A stretch of DNA of 64,000 nucleotides from Casuarina equisetifolia (Eukaryota > Streptophyta > Magnoliopsida > Fagales > Casuarinaceae): the NCBI GenBank assembly GCA_028551475.1, contig CM052356.1:16023884-16087883 (forward strand). Direction: 5' to 3'. The position numbers and the translations under genes are program-made. Below are positions 1 to 12,700 of this stretch, one piece after another (position 1 is the first letter of the stretch; each line of letters starts with the position of its first letter). The notes below the pieces were generated by a model. The model saw only the letters and a program-made list of their open reading frames with translations. It made no database searches and had not been told where the DNA came from.

Positions 1-1446
1 CAAGTTGACTGATCGAAGACTGGAGAAGCTTGAAATCATGGGGATGGCTTTCAAGCCAATACCCGAGATATGAGCCACAGTCGAGGATGAATTCAGAGAC
101 TGGATGACACTGTTGGCGTGCAAAATCTCCTCTGAAAGCTTGATATCGTGCCGCCGGCCCAAGTGGGTTGTGCTTCTTGGTGGTGATCTTTCAGTTTCAG
201 GAGAAGCTGGGTAGGGAATAGCGTCATCATTTTCATAGTTATCAGCTGCTGCAGGTGGACTTTGGATTTCAAGATCTTTCACCCACTTATCCACTCTAGC
301 AAAGGGGGATGATTCTGAAGAGAAAGCAACCCATTGGTTCTGCTGCCACAAACCAGAAACTCCATTCTCAAAAGCAAATCGGCTTTTGTAACCATTATCA
401 TCAATATTGTTGGCGTTATTCAAGGGTTCGGTGACAGATCCAGGTGATGCTGTCTTGCTCAATTCCCTAGCTCGGTTTAGTTCTAGCGTATCTGAGGAGT
501 ATCCACCTTGGGGATTCAGAGCGGCGCTGGTAGAAAGTGAGGGTAATTTCTGTGTCCGTGCATTATGCAGGTTTCTGTGGCTCCATAGGAACAATTTCCA
601 CCACAATCTTCTACTTCTAGAGGGGAGAACTTGGCTTGAAGAACGCTTCTTCAGCATCACTCTGTCTGCACTGAAATGGGTCGTGACAGACCTGGGGCTG
701 CCAAGATCAACATTCTGCCCCACCTTTTCAGGTAATTCCTGCAATTCTTCAAAAGACTGTGACTTGGAAGGGGGCAGCTGATCAGCTAACTTCCAAAGGA
801 TGTCCCTCGTTTCCACATTGGAACAGGAGCGCTTCAGCTTTGGGGAGGTCCAGAACTCAGCCTTCTCTATTCCAGGATCACTGAGATGTCCGTTTTGGAT
901 CAAATCGACATTCCTCACGCTGGTCTGCTCATCTTTTTCAACAAAATGTTCTTTGACCTCAGTATCAAACGTACCAGAGAACTCCACCGGAGAACTGGTT
1001 TCATGAGCTGGGGGATGGAAGCCAGTGAAGTCCATCTTGATCGAGGAGTTCTCTTCATGCTCATCTTCCCCTTCATAAGCTGCCTCTACTACTTCGAGGC
1101 CAACGGGACTCTCATGGCTAATAACCTTTATGCTGCACTGAGAGGCGTTGTGGATACTGTAAGGTACCTCAACACTGAAAGTAGTCAATTTCAACTCTTC
1201 AGGCTCAGATGACTTCACAGGATGTTCGATCTTGACTTGCAGGGTCTGCAAGTTCGGGGCTTCACTATTTCTGGGGAATTCTTCAGCCCTCTAAAGCAAA
1301 CAAAGGAAACATGATTATTAAGTCAGAAAATCTCAATGTAGACGAATCACCTGAAAATAAAAATCTGAGTTCAGAATTCAACTTATTCTCACCTTATCTT
1401 TCTTCTTCCTTCCAACAAGTAAAGGAAAACAACTGAATTTTGCCAT
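1..1446 (-). CDS. Leucine-rich-repeat protein, 'outer arm dynein light chain 1'-like (5' part, cut by window edge)
   Basis: Two coding exons are visible on the minus strand: 1393-1446 and 1..1290, joined in phase 0 by a GT-AG intron. The start codon ends at 1446 and the protein begins MAKFSCFPLLVGRKKKDK. About 448 residues are encoded before the window ends. Most of this is a Ser/Glu-rich, low-complexity N-terminal region with conserved-looking blocks such as KLKRSCSNVETRDI, LADQLPPSKSQSFEEL and LWWKLFLWSHRNLH. The last ~25 residues (STVAHISGIGLKAIP, then SSLRSVNL) are the first leucine-rich repeat, so the LRR domain lies mostly beyond position 1. Plant homologues are usually named 'LRR family' or 'outer arm dynein light chain 1' proteins; the name comes from LRR similarity, and no dynein role is implied because flowering plants lack axonemal dynein. 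Function is unknown. The family call rests on remembered similarity; the exon structure is read directly. Confidence 0.75.
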
Positions 1447-1461
1447 TTCAACTGATAGGCT

Positions 1462-1531
1462 TGCTCAAAATTTGTAGGAAAGCTGAAGAGTGCTCAAAAT
1501 TTGTAGGAAAGCTGAAGAGTGCTCAAAATTC
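1462..1531. repeat. 29-bp tandem duplication, 2.4 copies
   Basis: Two identical 29-bp copies start at 1462 and 1491, followed by a 12-base partial third copy that runs into the CTT microsatellite. The array sits only 16 bases upstream of the LRR gene start codon. Confidence 0.9.
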
Positions 1532-1533
1532 TT

Positions 1534-1563
<30 letters not shown>
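1529..1563. repeat. (CTT)n microsatellite
   Basis: About eleven uninterrupted CTT units; on the transcribed minus strand this is a GAA run in the LRR gene leader. Confidence 0.95.
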
Positions 1564-1564
<1 letters not shown>

Positions 1565-2190
1565 TGCTATTGGTGCTTACATCTCCTCCAATGGCTAATA
1601 ATTGAACGTGGAAGCTGGTTCTCAATAAACGTAGATTACATTGGAATATTTTTAAAATTCCTTTGAATCAACAGTTAGCCATAATCAATGGGAAGGCGTG
1701 AAACCAGAGAAAGAGCCCAAATAGAACACCAACTGCAATCGGGAAAGAAAGGACCAGCACAAACTTTGGATTGCGAAGATATTCTTAGCGTGTCGGCCAG
1801 ACTTGTACTCTTAGCAGCTTCTCTCCAGAAGTTTCACCAAACAACGCTCCTTCAAAAGATCTCCTGCTTGGCACCAAAAAAAATTGAAGAGCAGAACCCC
1901 ATTAAACGAACATGCTTGCTAGCTACCGAACTTCGAGAAGATTCCGAATTACAAAACTTCAGAACCAAGTCCACGCAATACAAGCAGAAAGGATATGAAA
2001 CGAAACGAACACCTTGCTTTGGAAGATTCATGCAAAATCGAAGAGATATATTGATCTAAAGAAAAGCGGTGCCTGGAGAGCTGAAAGCTGTACCTTTTAA
2101 CGAAGAAGTCCGCCAGATTGTCCGTTGGAGTTGTACACTGAAATGATTTTGCTTTCTCCGGCGGTATAATTCAGGTGGCACACAAACGAA

Positions 2191-2194
<4 letters not shown>

Positions 2195-2221
<27 letters not shown>
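2195..2221. repeat. (GA)n microsatellite
   Basis: Uninterrupted GA repeat upstream of the LRR gene. GA/CT tracts are frequent in plant core promoters and leaders. Confidence 0.95.
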
Positions 2222-2225
<4 letters not shown>

Positions 2226-2240
2226 GTGGAGGTTGTATAT

Positions 2241-5040
2241 AGTGTTTAAGTCTTTATTAGTCGTAGCTTTTTATTCTGTTTGTGACGGGATTGGCCTGTT
2301 GGGAGAAGACCCGGTTGGTAGAGAGCGGAAATTGGCAGGAGAATATATAGAAAGTTCGTGATCAAGTGGGATACGGACGCGCTTCTAACACGGTGCCCAA
2401 ATATGATCATGGAAACTAATGACTAATGATAATCCCATCCTATGATTTTGGTGGATACGATTATGTTTATGCTATATAATTCATGATTTAAATATGTAAA
2501 CTCTTTAGTAATTTCGTCAATAATTTTTTATTGTCTTTTTTACTTGCATATTTACGTAGATATGTCCCACGGCATAAGATATGGGTAGATCTGGTCCCTA
2601 AGTTCGTTTTCAACCACAGCCTTGAAAAAGAGTGATTGATTTGTCTACGTTCTCGAACGTTTTACCTACCATTTGATTGTTTTTTAGAGTCTGTCTTGCA
2701 TGGAGACCAAGATTTTCCACGTGGGAAGGCCGCCTGCATGAACAAAAGCGGCATCCATTTTACGCTGTTCTAGAGAGAGGGTAAATTTATAATGAATCAT
2801 GTAACAAAAGTTTATTTTTTATTTAAAATTTTATTTGAGTATATTAAAAATATTAATCTGTGGAGATTCAAAAAGTAAACTTGATATAAAACCTACAAGC
2901 TACACTAGTTATAAAGGAACATGTTAATAAACATGTGATAAATTAAAGACTCCCAGATAGCAACAAAAAATAATACCTAATAATCGGAATTCATGTTCTA
3001 TTTCTCAGCACTTTCAATGATGGGGTCCGTAAACTTATTGGATACTTACACGACAATAATGCACGGTAAAGCCCTGAGAATCTTATAGGAGAATTTTGTG
3101 TGTTTTTTTAACACAAAGTTCCGCTTTCAACCATAAAAGAATAAATATTTACTAAAATATTTCAAAAGAAGGGAGACCAAGGCACACCAGACGTCCCTTT
3201 CTTAAATGGTGTATGGCTCCACCTCTTTTACATCGGGGCCCATGGTCTCTTGCCGTGGGTGAAATAACACCACTCATTTGCGATAGAACATGGTATGCTT
3301 CCATTATCAACGTTATAGGATTTGTTGGTTCTTTTTTTTTTTTTTTCCTCTTGTACTTATTGATGAAGGGTAACGTTCTTTTAAGAGAAAAAGTAAAAAA
3401 GTTTCTATGTTCATGAGCTAGATTTTAGTAGAACATTTTTATAAGAAAAGCAAAGGAGTATCTCACTTGAATCTTGAGCTATAATATTACATTAGAATAT
3501 TCATTTCTCTCTTGAAATTGATTAATAAAAAGGAAAATACTTTTTTCGCAAGATTTTGACATCATTAAATTCAAACCACCTTCGTAATTTTGGAATTCAA
3601 TCTCTAATCTTTCTTGATGGGCTATCGTTTCTCCCTTATTTTTGAATTTTAAATTATTATTATTATTTTTTCTTTTGTTCTTTCTAATCTTCACTTCCTG
3701 GCTTCCGAAGCACAAAGCAAGCAGCCGAAGATTGGAGACAAGTGTGGGGTTATCATGTGGACAAATGAGACAAATGCACGTCGCGTCATGGTCCGTGAAG
3801 TCAGCCCTGACGTCTTCAACACCTTCTTACCAACTTTTGGATCTTGCTCTGTGTTTAAATCTTGCAAACTATTGTTGATTTAACAGCAATATCAGTTTTA
3901 TACCATTTATATCATCGCAGACCTTTTTGGCAATCTGACTAACTTTTCACTGTGCCTTTCAAAAGCAATCCCAGTGCTTATTAGTAGTTTAAGAACTTTC
4001 TATTTGTGCAGAGGTGATATATTTTATATTAAAGAAATATTCTAAATATGATTTAGATAATATATAGAAAATTTATATTATTTTTAACCTATTCTCTTCC
4101 AATCAACTAGAATGTCAAAAATAATATAAACAGTCTAAAAATTCAACTCAAAAAATCAGTTTGTAAACAAAAAAAAAAAACTTTATATGTAAATTTTATT
4201 TAATAATAACATATTTTTTATATGAGATTTTCATAGTCAACATTTTCTTACAAATTAAATATACTTGAAGAGTTTTTAGTCTAGTAAAAGCTAAAGTAGA
4301 TTAACTTTACTATAATACTATGTAAAAAAAAAAAGTTAAAATCAAATATAAAAAAAAAACTAACTCATAAGTGGGAATAATAACTTGATAGAATGATATT
4401 TTTTCAGAATACAAGCTTTATCATCGACAAATAATATATCTGCTTACAAGTTATTATGAATTATAACTTCATGTACGGGTTGTTTCACTTCTTAAATTTT
4501 TATTTTTAAATAAAATTTGGGTAGTGGAAGACAACTTTCAACATTGGGCCATTATTAAAGCGTAACTTCTCTCCATATGACCGGGAGAACAATTCTGTAC
4601 ATTAAAAGTCGAAGCAGCTCTGGAGAAATGGCACCTAATGTAAGGATGTTGACACCTAGTGGAACTTTCCCCCACTTCCACACAACCATTAGTTCTGAGT
4701 TTTATAATTAATGTTGAGTTTTTAGCATAATATCTTATATCTACTTTGTTGGGTTTTGGATCTGGTTCTGCTTCTAGGAGTGTCTATATTATTCTACAAT
4801 CCTTGGCATGCACTTACTTTGTGCTGTTCGATCCAGAAGGCATGAAAGAAAGCATGGACTCAAGCTGCCTTGGGTTTGGCTTCATTGTCGTTGGTTGTAC
4901 TTGCAGACCCGCCCTTACTATTAAATTCATGATGGTTAAAGCATAGCTTGGTCTCTAGAGACCTTGATGTTACTATATTCCTCCTCAATAATGGATAGGC
5001 ACGCGCAAGTGATATGCACTCCGAATTAGTCAAAAATAAA
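2241..5040. other. AT-rich intergenic DNA, no gene recognised
   Basis: Open frames here are short, AT-biased and without recognisable domains. Several poly-A/T tracts are present (for example near 3332 and 4170). I see no complete transposon and no terminal repeats. Confidence 0.6.
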
Positions 5041-7560
5041 AGTATGGGCATTTACAAGTTAATTTCATTTATATCTTCGAAATAAATCTTCGGAATCTCT
5101 CTTTTGTTCTCATTTGTTTGGAGATGAGATGGTTGACGCATGAAACACCAATAGATGAAAAATCAATATTGATGTGACACTTCCCTGACGTATGAGTAAC
5201 TAGAAAAATAACATTAGTAGTTGGTCAATGTTTTTTGTGAGAAAAGACTAATTAGTTAATGTGTTTCAATAAAGAAAGACAAACATACTATGATGAAGAA
5301 TGGCAAACTACATTCGTGACAATTAGAAGAAAAAAAAAGGATAATAAAAAATACAATTTATTCTCATCTATAATTACAGTGAGTACAAGCTAATTTCATG
5401 AGCATAGTTTTTGTATTCTTCAACTCATATTTTTGGTTATTTACACACTCTAATGTCCAAGTAGTGAAATAAAGAAATATTCAATCCCCCATATTGTATT
5501 CTTCCTTCACTATAAATCTTTAATTTTGGATTGAAAAAGAAAAGCATAAACATCGACAAGTTAGTTTGGTTTACATCTTTGAGGTAAACCCTCAATAGTC
5601 ACTCTTTTATTTGGAGATGAGATAGTTTATACACAAAGAATTACCTTGTTGAAAATTCAATGTAGATTGTAACACTCCCACCACATAGGACAAACTTGGA
5701 AGATAGCCTTTGCAACGGGTAAATCTGTTTGGTGAAAAAGGTAATTTGATTAACATGTTTTAAAAGAAGAGAGATAATGTATTTTGACGAAGTAAGACAG
5801 GCCAAATGATTGATAATTTGGAGAAATAAGAGTAGGAAGTATAATTCATTTTTGTTCATAAATTACATGAACACGAGCACCTTGAGCTTAGTTTTGTATC
5901 TTTCAACATGTATTTTGGTTGGTTTGTACACTCTAAGTATTAACTTCTGAAATAAAGAAATTTCCAATCTTTCATATTGTATTCTTCCTTCACCATATAT
6001 CCGAGTTTTTGGGTTAAAAAAGAAAAACATGAACATTTGCAAGTCAAATTGGTATACATCTTTGGAGCAAACCTTTTAGGTCACTCTTCTTCAGCAATGA
6101 GATGATTAATGCATGAAGCATCACTCTCTATTTTGTTTGAAGGTGAGATGGTTCATGCATGAAGCATCAGTTAGTTAAAAAATCAACATTAATGTGACAC
6201 TCTCGTGACATATGATAAACTTGGAAGATAACGTTTGTACTAGGTCAATGTGTTTGGTGAAAAAGGACGTTTGATTAATGTGTTATAATGATAAAAGACA
6301 AAAAAGTTTGATGAATAACGACAAACTACATCTATGACAATTAGGAAAGTAGAAAATATTATTTATTTTTGTTTATAATTATAGTGAACACGAGCATTTT
6401 ATGAGCATGGTTTTGGTATCTTTCAACATAATTTATATTTATTCACACATTATACGGGCTAGATCTGAAATAAAGAAATATTCAATTTCCCATATAGTGT
6501 TCTTCCTTCATTATAAATTCTAATTTTTGGATTGAAAAAGAAAAAGCATGAACATCGACAAGGTAATTTTATTCACATCTTTGAAGTAAATACTCAAGGG
6601 CCTCTCTTTTATCTGGAGATGAGATAGTTTATGCATGAGGCGTTCACCTTGTTGGAAAATTGATGTTGATGTAACACTTTCATGACATATAACAAACTTT
6701 GAAGATAACTTTTGTAGTAGGTGAATGTGTTTGGCAAAAAAAATTAATTCAATTAACATGTTTTAAAGAAAAAGGACATATATGTTTTGATGAAATAAGA
6801 CAAACCATGTGATTGATGATGAAGAGAAATAGAAGTACGAAGTATATTTTATTATGTTATAAATTATGTGAACATAACCATTTCATGAGCTTAGCTTTGT
6901 ATCTTTCAACATGTATTTTTGTTTGTTGATATACTATGAGTACTAAGCTTTGAAATAAAGAAACATCCAATCTCTCATATTATATTCTTTATCCACTACA
7001 TATTCTAATTTTGGGTTGAAAAAAAAAAGAACATTTATAAGTTAATTTGGTTTATATCTTTGAAGCAAACCTTCTAGGTCTCTCTTCTCTTGGGTGATGT
7101 GATGTTTCACGCATGAAGCATCACTCTCACTTTTGTTTGAAAATGAGATGGTTCATGCATGAAGCATGAATGATGAGAAATCAACATTAATGTAACACTT
7201 CTATGCATTGAAAAAGAAAAGCATAAATTTGGTCTACAAGTTAATTTGGTTTACATCTTTGAAGTAAACCCTTAAGGACTTTTGTGCTATATGAAAATGA
7301 GATAGCTCATGCATAAGGTGTTATTTTCTTGAAAAACTTATATTGATTTAACACTCATGTGACATGTAATAAATTTGGATAGTAATTTTGTATGTTTTAA
7401 TGAAAATTAATGGATGATATAAACAATAATTAGAAGAATTAAAAATAGGAAGTATAGTACATTTTTATTTAGGTATTACGTGACTACAATAGCATTTCAT
7501 AAGCTTGGATTTTATACCTTTTAACATGTTACATAAAAACACTAAGAATTGTGTAATAAG
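5041..7560. repeat. Diverged ~500-bp tandem repeat array with alternating A/B (dimeric) units
   Basis: Successive units begin with variants of CATGAACAT..ACAAGTTAATTTGG followed by CATCTTTGAAGTAAACC, at about 5041, 5545, 6028, 6544, 7029 and 7220, with a last degenerate start near 7560. Shared landmarks within a unit are GAGATGAGATGGTTCATGCA, TGAAATAAAGAAA and CATATTGTATTCTTCC. Units at 5041, 6028 and 7029 (type A) resemble each other more than their neighbours, as do 5545, 6544 and 7220 (type B), giving a higher-order period of about 1000 bp. The last A and B units are shortened by internal deletions. No conserved coding frame runs through the units. Confidence 0.8.
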
Positions 7561-9234
7561 CATGAACATTAACAAGAGTAATCTGTGTTATACCATCAAA
7601 GTAAATCTTTTTTTTAACTCTCTTTTATATGAAAACAAGACGTTTTTGCATGAAACATCACTCCCTTGAAAAATTTGTGTTGATGTGACACTAACATAAC
7701 ATATGATAATTTGTAGGCTTTAATGACAAAAGACAAACATGTTATGATGAAAAATGACAGACAATAACAAGTAGGAAAAATGTGAGGAAAAGAGAGTACA
7801 AATATTCAACACCACAACCACCAAGTTTTGAGTTATAGAATATTTAATTTTTCATTTTTCATTTTTAGGAACATACATTTTTTTTGAGCTAAACTTTAGA
7901 TTAAATTTTGAACTCATTTACAATGTTTTCGTTATCAAACATCAAAATTTCTAACATACTCAAATCCAATTCACCCACTAACTCTTAATGTTTGCGCTTA
8001 GTTAACTTATCTTGACAACTACTTTCTTTCACCCCGACATTCTACGACATCACCTGCTCTTTTCTCCCTGCTTATGATAGCCAACAGCCATGCATGGTTA
8101 AAGGCAACTCGGTGCACAATGAGTAAAGCCTACTTTTTCATTCCACTCACAACAATAGGGAAAAATAATTCCATACGGAAAGGACAAGGTAAATAGCTCC
8201 AAAAACTCTCCACTGAGTGGAAGAAAATGCATGCCGAAAGCAAATGGTGGCTGAATTGATGTATCGATGTGCAGAGATTTGTCCACCATTAATTTGAAGT
8301 GGTCCAGCGAAATGAACATGCGTAATATGCGTAAGAAAGGGCAGACAACAACCACATGGACGGCGGAACGCTTCCAAAATGGAGGCCGTTGTGGGGTTGA
8401 TAACGATGCCATGCGGAATTTGACTGAGTTTTCGAGGTTATAAGTACAAGTAGGCGTAAGATCTATCCACGTGTAAACACTGATTAATAATGGTATCTTT
8501 TTTGTGTTATATTTTCATCATCAACACTTACGTGAACAAGTGGACTGACTCTAATATTAACACTTATTTGAGACATGGGGGTTTATATTTTCATCATCAA
8601 CGCTTATTTGAGACATGGGGATTTATGAAGCGAAAGCTTATCATTGACTTTGATACCATATTAAAGTGTAATAACATATTCCAAAATCTTAAGATTATTA
8701 AGTAAAAAATTCTTATCACTTATAAGACAATAGGTCCATCTTCTTACTTTCGCTGTAGGATTATACCTACTTTCAATAAAGTGAATTAATTTGACTCTAA
8801 TATCATATAATTAGATTCAAAATTAACTCAAAAAGTCAATTTATAAATATAAAAATGTAATATCAAAATTAGATTTCTACCCATAATAACAAATCAAAAC
8901 ACAACCCATCAGTCCTAAAAATGCATTGCCATAATCTTGTTTTCTTGAAGAAGATGGAATACGAGGGTATGAATTTTTTTGTCATATCGAGATCCAATAT
9001 ATATCCTATAGTACTTATATGTGGAGGTGTTTCTATTTTTTATAAATTAGTTTTAAGGATAGAAGTGTGTTTTTTAATATATCTTGTTTAAAAATTGAGA
9101 ATATAAATATAAAAAATTATGATTTTTATTGTGAAGGATGAAGTAATTGATCCAAAGAAAAATGTTGAAAAAGGCTTAACATCATTTTTTTAAAGTTGAT
9201 TATTTAACACAATAAGATAATTAAATATATATAC

Positions 9235-9266
<32 letters not shown>

Positions 9267-9718
9267 TAAGGATATCTCTTTCGTTTTAGCATTGATAAAA
9301 GAAAATTGAACACTATTTTAGCATGTCTCTTTCGTTTTCAATGTGTTTGTTTAAGCTACGAGAATCTAACCTGACTGAACATAGAAGAGAAGGAGAAAGG
9401 AGAAAGCAGAAAGGAGAAAGGATTTTGGTTGTAATTGGGCCGGGTTCATGAAAGTAGGTTCAGGATTTTGGTTGTAATCTTATGGTAGTGATAATAAGAT
9501 GGGCTCAGATAAAAGTCCAAAATCCTGACCAATAATGAGTTGAATTTAATCGGGCGGTTCACACATTCATTAATCAAAGCCAAGTCTGGAATCTAGATCC
9601 GCCGAAGTCGACGTGGCGTCTTACGGTTCCTCCCCTCCAATTACATTACTCCTCTAATCCCCCTTTTCCTCTCTCGCAAACGGTGAGCCGACTCTTCTCT
9701 GTCACGCGACTCCATGTC
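7561..9718. other. Intergenic region upstream of the MBD8-like gene
   Basis: It holds a local tandem duplication at about 8509-8625 (two copies of a TATATTTTCATCATCAAC segment followed by CTTATTTGAGACATGGGG-type sequence), a TA/CA microsatellite at 9224-9267 and a purine-rich repeat near 9390-9430. A minus-strand frame of 104 codons at 8098-8412 has no recognisable domain. The last ~150 bases before 9719 are GC-richer and pyrimidine-rich and probably contain the MBD8-like promoter and leader. Confidence 0.5.
9224..9267. repeat. (TA)n-rich microsatellite
   Basis: Alternating TA with interspersed CA steps over about 44 bases. Confidence 0.9.
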
Positions 9719-12700
9719 ATGGCCCCCGCCTCCGTCGTGAACCACCTCCACCTCGACGCCCTCCCTCTCGTCGACCTCCGCCTTCTTTCGAAGGCCGAGG
9801 TCTTCTCGCTCTCCCTCTGCTCTTCCTCTTCTTACTCCTCAAACGATAACGACGATGTTTTGATCCCTAAAATCGACCGCTCCGTTTTCAACGAATCCGC
9901 CGGCAGCCGCAAACAGACCTACTCTCGCCTCCGCCTTGCTCCTCGCAAGCCTCAATCTGCCTCTGGCCCTGCCGCCGCCCGCAGTCCCGCTGGTTTCCGT
10001 TCCTCTGCACGCCAAATCCCTGAACCGCTCGACGAAGAGAACTCCCAAATCATTTCTCTGCTGAAAGAACTCTTTGCCGGCCAATCTCCCGGTTCTGAGG
10101 TTCCTGCAGCGGAAACTCCTGGATTTGGTAATGACGACGATAACCTAGTTTCTGTCCGTGTCGAATTTGAACACGCCCTTCCGGATTGGTCCAGTGCGGG
10201 CGCACAAAATGTGCCGATTGACGTTGTTGCCGGTGATTCCGGTGGTGGTGGTGGCGGAGAGCAGAAGCGGAAGCGGGGCCGGCCGCGGAAGAATGAGAAA
10301 TGGAGGTTTGAGCTAACGGCGGAGCGTAAAGCCGAGCCGAATGTTCCAATCAAGATCGTTTCCGGGGAAGGGGAGAAGAAGAGAAAGCGAGGGCGACCGC
10401 GTAAGAACGAGAATTGGGCCATCGTAGGCCGTCAGCCCGAGGGAGAGATGGTTGTGGCGGAGGAGAAGGAAACGTTGATGGAAAACAAGAAAGGGGATGT
10501 GGCCTACGTAGATGCATTGGCAAATGCGGAAGATCCGTATGGAGAGGAGTTGAAGAGGCGGACAGAGGGTTTGCAGACCGAAGCGGAGTTGTTAGGGTTT
10601 TTGAGTGGTTTGCCTGGTGAGTCGGTCAATAAGAGTGGCAAGAAGAGGATTGTGTCGGCTAGTGATTTCGGCGACTTGTTGCCTGAGGGGTGGAAGCTTA
10701 TGGTTACTATCAAGAAGAGAGCCAGTCATTTATGGCTGCATTGTTGCCGATATATAAGGTTCTAATGATAACCAATTTCTCTTTCATTTTTATTTATTTT
10801 AATTTAGATTTGATTTGGAAAAATATTTATATGGTGAAAATTAGAAGGAAATTTATGGAAGTATAACGTAATTTGCATTTAAGTATCTGATGTGAGTTTT
10901 GGTGCTGCATATAATGATCTTCACACTATTTATCTGTTTTTCCTGTTAGAGTTGATGGTACTTTTGGACTTGTCTCACATTCCAATGTCACGGGCAATTT
11001 CTTCTGTGAATCCTTTTGCCTTTTTCCAGCTGAACTCATTCAAGTTTTAATTAATTTGTGGACGATTACTGGAACTTTTTTCGCCATTCAGCTTTAACTC
11101 ACAGTTGTTGTGCCTTTCTTGACTTCCTCGGCATGTCTTCTTCTATCTTTTTGTTTGATTCCAATATTTATTCCTAGTGTAACGCATGCATGGAACATAA
11201 ACTTCTTACACTGGAAATATTTTCCTTGTGTAGTTGTAAGCCGTGACTGGCCCTGACTTTAGAGTTTAGGTGCAATGTTACAAACTTGTCAAAGAACCTG
11301 TTTTTCTTTCTCATATCCTTTTTTTGTAAATCTTGAACCTGCCTTTTTTTTTTTTTTTCAGTTCATGGTTTTACTTCCCCCTTTTTTAGCTCCCTTTAGT
11401 TACCTTGGTGTGTTGTTTGAACTATGTTTTCATGTATTTAAGGCACAAAATCCTTTTGATTTCTCCATTTAGTTGATTTATGAAATTTTAGCTTTGAATT
11501 AAATCTCTATGTACTTTAGGCTCACAAAGTCTCTTCACTTTGTCCCTTACTTTGGGTCTGTGGTCACTATTTGATATGGTTCAACTTGTGTACAATGAAG
11601 TACATAAGTTGAACACTATTGAGTATTCTTTGACCATTTTCCTTTGAAGTTTCTTTGTCTCCATCTTCCTAGTCAATGATTCTCCATTTCTTGTGTCGTT
11701 TGAACCATAAATGCTAGGTTATAGAATACCTCTTAAGAGAAGGCAGGGAATGTCACGCCCAATGGATTATGGGTGTTTTCTTAGAACTAAAGTAAGCACT
11801 GAAAGGCAAAAGCAACTAGATTAAGAGTCAATTTTAAATAGATTTCTTTAAAATGATAGAAAATTAAATGAAAAGTTTATGAGACCTAACTTTAAGTTCC
11901 CTATTCAGTGGAAGCCGATACCAAGGTTTCAATACAAAATAGTTCACACCTTTTACCTTGTCCCTACTTTCTATTAAATTGACCTAATTCCTAACCCTGC
12001 ACAACTGGATTTTAGACTCCTAACATGATTAGGTTTTGACTGTTTCAAACCCTAAACCTTATTTAAAGAAATAATAATACAAAACCTAATTATCTAAGGA
12101 AGCCCAACAATAATATAATAACTAATACTAAATACCCAAAGCCCAAGTCCATCTTGTCTCTCCTTGGTCCTGATAGGGAAACCGAAAAATGGGCTTAAGG
12201 TAGATTTGGGGCATTCCTTTGTAGAGGAAATTTTCTTGTAAAAGCCACGGTGGAGCATTACATTTGGTGGCTTTTGTAAAATAATCTCTTTAGGGATGGA
12301 AGAAGAAAATTATGGATGGTCTCCAATGATAGGTCATTGCTGAGCTTCTTATGCGGATTGTTCCTGAGATTTTCTGCCTGGGTTTGCCTTTGGACACCAG
12401 AGCAACAGTGGCTGTTACTGTATGATGGAGAGGGGGCTTAGGTATAAAAGTTGATGTAGATAGCAACAAAAAAGGGCCTTTAGGCTAGCTAGGTTATTTG
12501 GCAGAGGAATGTAGGGCTTTGGGATAGATAAGGTTTGGGTTTTAGGGGAAAAAGTGTGGAAAATGTTCTCAAATACAGGACACCAAAATGTGTAAGGAAA
12601 TGTAGGATTACTTGATGAAGAACAGAGGAAATTTGTAGCCTGTTAGCCAGAAATTTTATTAAATTTCATCTTTTCAAGTACCTGCAAATTAACTTTAAGT

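Larger units (their letters stand above)
1447..2240 (-). promoter_or_regulatory. Leader and promoter region of the LRR gene, with repeats
   Basis: This is the upstream side of the minus-strand LRR gene. It holds a 29-bp unit (TGCTCAAAATTTGTAGGAAA plus nine more bases) repeated about 2.4 times at 1462-1531, a CTT/GAA microsatellite at 1529-1563 and a GA microsatellite at 2195-2221. All probably lie in the transcribed leader or core promoter. An open frame at 1688-2059 on the plus strand has no recognisable homology and is read as chance. Confidence 0.45.

Noticed and set aside
1688-2059. 124-codon plus-strand open frame upstream of the LRR gene
   Set aside because: It lies antisense in the probable leader/promoter, has no domain, and its composition resembles noncoding leader DNA.
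8098-8412. 104-codon minus-strand frame
   Set aside because: No recognisable family, no splice partners and no promoter context; chance length is plausible in this less AT-rich patch. It could be a lineage-specific gene but is unsupported.
9839-10713. Several long minus-strand frames over MBD8-like exon 1
   Set aside because: They are shadows of GC-rich coding sequence with strong AT-hook and MBD evidence on the plus strand.
11755-12700. Possible retroelement in MBD8-like intron 1 (TGTCACGCCC word and slightly different composition)
   Set aside because: No terminal repeats, primer site or coding remnant could be seen.
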